Source of the DNA: Paramoeba atlantica
Taxonomy: Eukaryota > Discosea
DNA length: 64,000 nucleotides
Direction: 5' to 3'
NCBI GenBank assembly: GCA_977017575.1
Contig: CDRNVI010000087.1
Coordinates: forward strand, 310,001 to 374,000
Shown in pieces: positions 58,069-64,000 of the stretch; position 1 is the first letter of the stretch; every line of letters begins with the position of its first letter. Made by a program: the position numbers and the translations under genes. Under the pieces are notes generated by a model that worked only from the letters and a program-made list of their open reading frames with translations, made no database searches and was not told the origin of the DNA.

Positions 58069-60460
58069 TAAACTAACTAATTTATACTACTAGATTAATA
58101 TTTAAAAAAAATCGATTCGATAAGCGCGGTGGTTGCTTTCGGAATAGAAGTCACGCATGCTGTACGCTTCGCCTCACAGCCTTTTTCTCCTCACTTTTCT
58201 CCAAAATTCGCAAAGCCCGCTACTTAGAAGGGGGCAACGCATCTGTGGTGATTGACAGAATATGGAAGAATTCGAAAGTGAAAGGCAAAACAATTTCGGC
58301 GACGCTTCGCGGCACCTACGTTTTTCCCATTTGTGTGATGCACTGGTGGTGGTGCCTAAGCTGCGAAATGACTCATTTGGTATAATGAATATAAACCCCC
58401 CTTCATCAATAAGGCACCCCACCTTATTTTTGGCACAGCGCGACGTGGATAGGTTATAGCACCATCTTGTCGTGTAAAATTTTGAGATCTGCACGTTCCC
58501 GATGTTTTTAGAACTCTTCACGAATAAAAAATAAAACCACACTTTTTCAATATTTTTTTTACAGAGTCATGCTAATATTAGCAGAAAAATTACATGTTCA
58601 GCGGCCAGGGGGGAAGGGGGGCAATATGAAAATGGCGTCACAGCTCTTCGCTAGGGGAACGAGATCTTTCGTTTGCAACAAAAATGAGCAAAAACAGATA
58701 ACAAACATTGAATTTTTCACGTGGTGGAATATTTGACTTTGATTGATTTTTTCTTGAAACGGTGAAAATTCAACTTTTTTAAGCAATTCCCTTTATTTTC
58801 CTCTTGAAGGGGTCTAAGGGGGTTAGGATATCACTTTCTCGTTCAAAATCATGGGATCTACACTTTCCCGCCATTTTTAGATCATTTTAAAAAACGAAAA
58901 AAAATCTGCTTTATTTTTGTGCATCATCATACCACACCAACTTTAAAAAACAAACACTCTGCGGCCAAGGGGCACAAGTGGGCCAATATTAAAAAATATT
59001 AAAAAATAGCGGCGAAGCTCGTTGCTAGGGGAACGAGACCTCTCGTTTTCAATAAAAATAAGCAAAAAAATATTAAAAAATGAATTTCTCATGAGAGGAG
59101 AAGTTTTGATGCGCGGTAATTTCGCGAGCTTTCACATCACGCAAACGAGAAAAGGGGACGAACCGAGCTTAATGAACCCCGGCTCACGAAATCTGACCCC
59201 CCACTTTGTTGCATTTTGCACATCTCATCAAGAGAATTTTGTGCCCAGGAACTGGATAAAACAAAGAACAATGAGCATGTTTAAAAAAAGAAAAGCAAAG
59301 ATCCTCGCCCGCCCTCGTGGCAATGCATTTTACAGTTTAGATTTTTTTTGCCGTAGTATGAGAAAACATGGCGCCGCTTCTTTTTTTCACACCCTTTCCA
59401 TCACCCCCCTCCTTTATTATGGACAAAAGCGGAAAAAATGTCCATAATAAAGCGGAAGCCACAGTAATATTACGTGAGGCGCTGCGGGTGTGCATCACCC
59501 ACAGTCTATTACTGGGGGGGTATACGGTAATTTTTTTCATGCTTTCGGGAAAAAATTTATGCATTTGGGAAAAATCGTGCTTAGAGAACGCAAAAATGAC
59601 ACTAGATACGTATCCAATATCCAATATGATAACCCTTCTTTTTTACCACAAATTGAAGTCATTTGCGATAGTTTTTAAATGGATTTCTTAATTTGTCAAC
59701 ATGTTCTACTGTTAAAGGATGTCTGAAACATAGCGTCTTATATTTCGTGTCTATTCCTTCTAGCTAAAGCACACAAGGATTATAGTTCCTAGTACCGTGC
59801 TATGAGCAAGGTTCGACTTTCCGGTGGATTACGCTGATTCGGGAGAAGAGGAAGTCAGCTATCTCTTGGCTAAAGGAAAAAACTAAAAACTGAAAGGAGA
59901 AAACTGAAAACTCTTAAGGAAAAAACTGAAAATAATGATTTTTTTAGGGTGGGCAAAACAAAATCGGGGGTTTCGACAAAAATTTTAAGGTTTTCGAACG
60001 CGTTTCGAACGAAGCGACTAAAAATGAAGAATTTGCGAAGGTCCAGAATAATCCAACTTTTGGTACAAATGTCTTCCTCCCATTTTTACAGACTTTTTTG
60101 TTTTCAAGCTACATTGAACCGAAAAAATATTCCTGAATCTATTGACGTGATGAATGTTGATGTTTTGTCCCTTAAACGCCCTAGCTACATATCCGCACGG
60201 AAAATATACTCCCCCTGTCATTAATAATGATAATCTTAAAAAAATTATCATTCTATGTGGTGAAAACTCTTAAAAAATTATCAACTTATTTTCATACAGA
60301 ATTTTCATACAAAATGTTTTGTGTCTTACAAAGTACGTTTTTTGAACTAAAAAATGATCAACCTATTTTCATGTTTTGGGCCACATTTTCGTATTTATTT
60401 TTCCATGACTTCTCGATCATTGAAAAAGAAGCGCCCATTAGATGAATCGGGCTCCATTGA
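58069..60460. other. 2.4-kb gene-poor end of the eukaryotic part
   Basis: Contains degenerate E5-family pieces (end-like TAAACCCCCCTTCATC at 58392; GCACGTTCCCG; AACGAGATCTTTCGTTTG at about 58650 and a relative at 59030; end-like TGAACCCCGGCTCACG near 59173), a decayed hairpin GGCGACGCTTCGCGGCACC (58298-58316), a 12-bp inverted pair CTTTATTATGGA / TCCATAATAAAG (59412-59452) and a family-Y-like TACTCCCCCTGTCATTAAT near 60210. No gene is convincing. Confidence 0.5.
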
Positions 60461-60463
60461 GTA

Positions 60464-61201
60464 AGAATTGGAAACAAGCTTTATTTTGGTGAAGATGAGA
60501 GTTTAGTGGCTGAAGTAATCGATAATACTACCTCTAGAGGAAGAACTTTGCGTTTTCTTTATGATGGCTCATATACCGATTTCAGGAGAAAACTGAGGCA
60601 GTTGGGGGAAACTCCACTACCAAAATATATAAAGCGTGATGTGGAGCCACAAGACGAAGAGCGCTACCAGACTATTTATGCCAAATACGAAGGAGCGGTG
60701 GCCGCGCCAACCGCTGGATTGCATTTTTCCAAGCATTTGCTAAAAAGATTGGAAATAAAGGGAATAGACTTTGCCGAAGTTACACTTCATGTAGGTTTGG
60801 GAACTTTTAACCCGGTAGAAGTGGAAGATTTGTCTAAACACAAAATGGATAGCGAGGAATTGGTTATTGATGAGCGGGCTACCGAAGTTGTAAATACGGC
60901 AAAAGACAACAAAAAACGAGTGTGTGCTGTAGGTACCACAGTAATGCGCGGATTGGAAAGTGCGGTTTCATCAGAGCACTCATTGAATACCTTTGAAGGG
61001 TGGACCAACAAATTTGTTTTTCCACCATATGATTTCAGTATAGCCAATTGCATGATCACCAATTTCCACCTGCCAAAATCTACACTATTGATGATGGTTT
61101 CGGCATTCATTGGTCATGATTTGATGAAAAAAGCATACAAACAGGCTATTTTGGAGCAATATCGCTTCTACTCCTACGGGGACGCTATGTTGATTATCTA
61201 A
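60464..61201 (+). CDS. queA: S-adenosylmethionine:tRNA ribosyltransferase-isomerase, 5'-truncated
   Basis: QueA converts the 7-aminomethyl-7-deazaguanine in the wobble position of certain tRNAs to epoxyqueuosine, using the ribosyl part of S-adenosylmethionine. The frame is bacterial from about 60464 ([20 protein letters not shown]) to the stop at 61201. It carries [32 protein letters not shown] and [20 protein letters not shown], all QueA signatures. Upstream, in frame, is a TGA at 60458, and the first 100 or so codons are missing; the sequence there is eukaryotic. Not functional as it stands. Confidence 0.93.
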   Translation, partial: RIGNKLYFGEDESLVAEVIDNTTSRGRTLRFLYDGSYTDFRRKLRQLGETPLPKYIKRDVEPQDEERYQTIYAKYEGAVAAPTAGLHFSKHLLKRLEIKGIDFAEVTLHVGLGTFNPVEVEDLSKHKMDSEELVIDERATEVVNTAKDNKKRVCAVGTTVMRGLESAVSSEHSLNTFEGWTNKFVFPPYDFSIANCMITNFHLPKSTLLMMVSAFIGHDLMKKAYKQAILEQYRFYSYGDAMLII

Positions 61202-61238
61202 AATTACAGTTCCTAAATCATAGGGAATCAGAAAAATA

Positions 61239-61273
61239 CAATCCCGTTTAGCGTTTGACTTTACGGGATTTTT
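61239..61273 (+). terminator. factor-independent terminator after queA
   Basis: AATCCCGT at 61240-61247 pairs with ACGGGATT at 61263-61270, followed by TTTTC. It lies between queA and rlmN. Confidence 0.7.
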
Positions 61274-61291
61274 CTTGACTATCTTTAAGCG

Positions 61292-62332
61292 GTGGAAATC
61301 AAAAAAAAGGACATAAGGGCATTGACTAAAGAGCAGCTGCGGAATTTCTTTGTGGACCAGGGCGACAAAGCATTTAGAGGTAATCAGGTGTATGAATGGC
61401 TGTGGCAAAAATCAGCCCATTCCTTTGAAGCCATGACCAACATTTCTAAGGAAACCCGACAAATGTTGGAGGACAATTTTGTGATTAACCATATAAAGGT
61501 GGACCAGATGCAACGAAGTGCGGATGGGACTATCAAAAATGCTGTGCAGCTTCATGACGGACTGGTGGTAGAATCTGTGCTCATTCCCACCGAAACTCGA
61601 ACCACGGCATGTGTGTCCAGTCAGGTTGGTTGCAGCTTGGATTGCAGGTTTTGTGCCACTGCACGCTTAAAACGCATGCGCAACCTAAATCCGGATGAAA
61701 TCTATGATCAGGTTGTTGCCATTGACAACGAAAGCAGATTGTATTTTAATAAGCCTTTGAGCAATATTGTATTTATGGGAATGGGAGAACCCCTTATGAA
61801 CTATAACAATGTGTTGAAAGCCATTGAAAAAATAACCTCCCCAGAAGGGCTTGGAATGTCACCAAAACGAATTGTGGTGTCTACCTCCGGAGTGCCTAAA
61901 ATGATAAAAAAAATGGCGGATGAAGAGGTGAGGTTTGGTTTGGCCGTTTCCTTGCATTCCGCAATTGATGAGGTTAGGACCTCCATTATGCCCTTTAATG
62001 CTACTTTTCCGTTGAAGGACTTAAGGGAAGCGCTACAATATTGGTACAACAAGACCAAAAACCGAATTACATACGAATACGTTGTCTGGGAGGGAATCAA
62101 TGATACACTAGAGGCGGCTAACGCTTTGGTTAAATTCTGCAAGTTTGCCCCTTCCAAGGTGAACATCATCGAATATAATCCCATAGACGACGGGGAATTT
62201 CAGCAAGCACCAGCAGAGGCAGTTGAAATGTACAAAAGGACTTTAGAGCGAAATGGAATTACCGTAACTGTCAGACGTTCTAGAGGTAAAGATATTGATG
62301 CGGCCTGTGGTCAATTGGCCAATAAACAGTGA
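61292..62332 (+). CDS. rlmN: dual-specificity 23S rRNA/tRNA adenine C2 methyltransferase
   Basis: 346 residues with a GTG start at 61292. Radical-SAM enzyme methylating A2503 of 23S rRNA and A37 of tRNAs. The cluster motif C-x3-C-x2-C appears as CSLDCRFC near residue 115, preceded by TTACVSSQVG. The mechanistic C-terminal Cys is in DIDAACGQLANKQ. FMGMGEPLMNYNNV is the GGE-like SAM-binding motif. Normal length. Bacteroidetes-like wording. 91 bp after queA with a terminator between. Confidence 0.95.
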   Translation: MEIKKKDIRALTKEQLRNFFVDQGDKAFRGNQVYEWLWQKSAHSFEAMTNISKETRQMLEDNFVINHIKVDQMQRSADGTIKNAVQLHDGLVVESVLIPTETRTTACVSSQVGCSLDCRFCATARLKRMRNLNPDEIYDQVVAIDNESRLYFNKPLSNIVFMGMGEPLMNYNNVLKAIEKITSPEGLGMSPKRIVVSTSGVPKMIKKMADEEVRFGLAVSLHSAIDEVRTSIMPFNATFPLKDLREALQYWYNKTKNRITYEYVVWEGINDTLEAANALVKFCKFAPSKVNIIEYNPIDDGEFQQAPAEAVEMYKRTLERNGITVTVRRSRGKDIDAACGQLANKQ

Positions 62333-62487
62333 ACAATTATCAATAATCAATTGTAAGTAGCCATCCGATTGTTGTAATTTATCGAAGCTTTCTACCTGCC
62401 AACTTAAAACTTGATGCTTCCCATGACCAACTCTGGCATTTTGCCTACTTTTAGGCTTCCAAAACTAGAATAACAAAAGGCATAGTA

Positions 62488-63465
62488 TTGAAGGTAGTTT
62501 CACAGATTAGGGAACCCATTGAGCAGGAAATGCAACTTTTTGAGGAAAAATTCCTCAAGTCCATGTCTTCCAAAGTGGCCTTGTTCAACAGAATTACCTA
62601 TTACATTGTAAATCGAAAGGGGAAGCAAATGCGCCCCATGTTCGTATTTCTCACTGCCAAATTGATCAACAATGGCAGCGTAAATGACAGAACCTACTGC
62701 GGAGCCTCCATCATAGAACTGATTCACACGGCAAGTTTGGTCCATGATGATGTCGTGGACGACAGCCATAAAAGGAGAGGCTTTTTTTCTATAAATGCGC
62801 TCTGGAAAAATAAAATAGCTGTATTGGTTGGGGATTTTCTTTTTTCTAAAGGGGTATTGGTGGCTTTGGAGAACAAAGACTATGATCTTTTGCACATTAT
62901 TTCCAACGCGGTCAAGGATATGAGCGAAGGAGAACTGCTCCAAATTGAAAAAGCACGCCTTTTAGATATCACCGAAGAGGTGTACTATGATATCATTCGT
63001 CAAAAAACGGCTACTTTGATTGCAGCTTGTTGCAGTATGGGGGCCTGCTCAGTAAAACCGGATTCTGAGGATGTGGAAACCTTTAGAAAATTTGGGGAAC
63101 TGTGCGGCATGGCTTTTCAGATTAAGGACGACCTTTTTGACTATGGAGCTGAGAAAATTGGCAAGCCAACCGGAATAGATATCAAAGAACAAAAAATGAC
63201 GTTGCCACTTATTTATGTCCTCAATCAAAGTGACAAAGAAAAAAGACGCTGGCTCATCAATTCCATTAAAAATCACAACAAGGATAAAAAAAGGGTCAAG
63301 GAAGTTATCACTTATGTTAAGGAAATGGGGGGATTGGAATATGCTGTCACCAAAATGTTGGCTTTTAAGGATGAGGCACTGTCCTTGTTGAACAATTACC
63401 CTGATTCTGCATATAAAAGCGCCCTTACCTTGATGGTCAACTATGTGGTAGACCGTAAAAAGTAG
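62488..63465 (+). CDS. polyprenyl diphosphate synthase (all-trans)
   Basis: 325 residues with a TTG start at 62488. Condenses isopentenyl diphosphate units into a long-chain polyprenyl diphosphate for menaquinone side chains. First aspartate-rich motif LVHDDVVDDSHKRRG near residue 88, second FQIKDDLFDYGA near 212, plus GKQMRPMF near the N-terminus. In line with IspB-type octaprenyl/heptaprenyl synthases; chain length cannot be told. Same strand as rlmN, 155 bp apart. Confidence 0.93.
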   Translation: MKVVSQIREPIEQEMQLFEEKFLKSMSSKVALFNRITYYIVNRKGKQMRPMFVFLTAKLINNGSVNDRTYCGASIIELIHTASLVHDDVVDDSHKRRGFFSINALWKNKIAVLVGDFLFSKGVLVALENKDYDLLHIISNAVKDMSEGELLQIEKARLLDITEEVYYDIIRQKTATLIAACCSMGACSVKPDSEDVETFRKFGELCGMAFQIKDDLFDYGAEKIGKPTGIDIKEQKMTLPLIYVLNQSDKEKRRWLINSIKNHNKDKKRVKEVITYVKEMGGLEYAVTKMLAFKDEALSLLNNYPDSAYKSALTLMVNYVVDRKK

Positions 63466-63651
63466 TCTTTCTAGGGGCTAGATGTTTAGTATTTGGATTA
63501 TGGAATTTGAGATTTGCCCAATCAATCTATCTTAAAATGTACTCCTTAACATAACTTCAGTTTGACCATTGGGTATTAATTTTCCTTTTCGGGGCAACCT
63601 TTTTAAGAACTACTGCGTCTATCTTTATAACATACAAATTGAGAACCACTG

Positions 63652-64000
63652 TTGAAGATTGTGTCCCTATATACCAACGAGAAACTTTTGATTAAAAAGG
63701 CCATTGCAGGTGATCCGCATTGCCAAAAACATCTGTATGAAAAGTTTGCACCAAAAATGTTAGGTGTTTGCCGACAGTATATCAGGGATCTACAATTTGC
63801 GGAGGATGTTATGATCAATGGGTTTGTAAAGGTTTTTAAGAATTTGGGTTCTTTTGAACATCGTGGAAGTTTTGAAGGATGGATTAGAAAAATTATGGTA
63901 AGGGAGAGTATCTCGTATTTGCGAAAAAAACAGTTTGTGGTGTACGATGATGAGGCATTACAGTCCCAACCAAAGAATTCCGCGGAAGAATCATCAATCT
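63652..64000 (+). CDS. RNA polymerase sigma-70 family factor, 3' end off window
   Basis: Open from TTG 63652 (or GTG 63661) to the window edge. LIKKAIAGDPHCQKHLYEKF, then YIRDLQFAEDVMINGFVKVF and SFEGWIRKIMVRESISYLRK correspond to region 2 of ECF-type sigma factors (core binding and -10 recognition). Bacteroidetes genomes often keep such a gene next to a polyprenyl synthase and rlmN. No anti-sigma gene visible. Confidence 0.88.
   Translation, partial: MKIVSLYTNEKLLIKKAIAGDPHCQKHLYEKFAPKMLGVCRQYIRDLQFAEDVMINGFVKVFKNLGSFEHRGSFEGWIRKIMVRESISYLRKKQFVVYDDEALQSQPKNSAEESSI

Noticed and set aside
60464-64000. Functional horizontally transferred operon in the eukaryote
   Set aside because: queA is cut at the join, the genes use GTG and TTG starts and a bacterial terminator, and nothing suggests eukaryotic expression; contamination or chimera is simpler.

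Overview
The window is two unlike pieces of DNA joined end to end. Positions 1 to about 60,460 look like a repeat-rich nuclear genome of a microbial eukaryote (protist or microalga; I cannot name the lineage). The evidence is a mitochondrial ADP/ATP-type carrier gene, eukaryotic DNA transposon families (Tc1/mariner, pogo/Tigger-like, hAT, Merlin, a Harbinger relic), a LINE tail, dozens of short inverted-repeat elements with TA target sites, and no operon organisation. From about 60,461 to 64,000 the sequence is bacterial and resembles Bacteroidetes/Flavobacteria: a 5'-truncated queA, rlmN, a polyprenyl diphosphate synthase and the start of a sigma-70 factor gene, all on one strand. The join cuts queA inside its reading frame, so a chimeric contig (for example from a bacterium co-cultured with an alga) is the simplest reading; a recent transfer is the alternative.

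The eukaryotic part is built around one gene family. Fifteen copies or fragments of a leucine-rich-repeat (LRR) gene occur between 735 and 58,068, every one on the + strand. Eleven are open, one carries a single frameshift (55,121-55,854), one is a full-length pseudogene (24,537-25,258), and two are fragments (30,594-30,967; 38,673-38,825). The products are 186-284 residues: a short variable N-terminus, an LRRNT-like cap (S-W-x(6-7)-C-x-W-x-G-V/I-x-C), four or six repeats of about 23 residues of the form LPxxLxxLxLxxNxFxGxV, and a C-terminal cap of one of at least two types. No membrane anchor is visible. The only ordinary housekeeping gene is the carrier at 21,553-22,509, which is much GC-richer and flips from C-ending to G-ending codons along its length.

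Between the LRR copies lie nested mobile elements. Apparently intact transposase genes are at 11,859-12,983 (Tc1/mariner, DD32E), 17,643-19,265 (pogo-like), 33,954-35,558 (pogo-like) and 46,445-47,449 (Tc1-like, DD35E). Broken ones include a hAT element with an 8-bp target duplication (36,081-38,425), a pogo-like element inserted in another repeat (49,658-51,726), two Merlin/IS1595-like relics, an IS30-like fragment that keeps DD33E spacing (27,606-27,983), and a LINE C-terminus split by mariner insertions (4,325-7,192).

Below the level of genes, several structural themes recur: a very stable hairpin core (GGCGCCGCGAAGCGGCGCC) inside several unrelated elements; C-runs of five to ten close to the TA-flanked termini of at least eight families; elements whose ends are followed by 10-bp-periodic repeats; large foldbacks, one enclosing an array of tandem hairpins; and a repeat family with foldback ends and a G-quadruplex-prone minisatellite. 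These, the same-strand LRR repertoire and the DD32E and IS30-like transposases are the most interesting material here.
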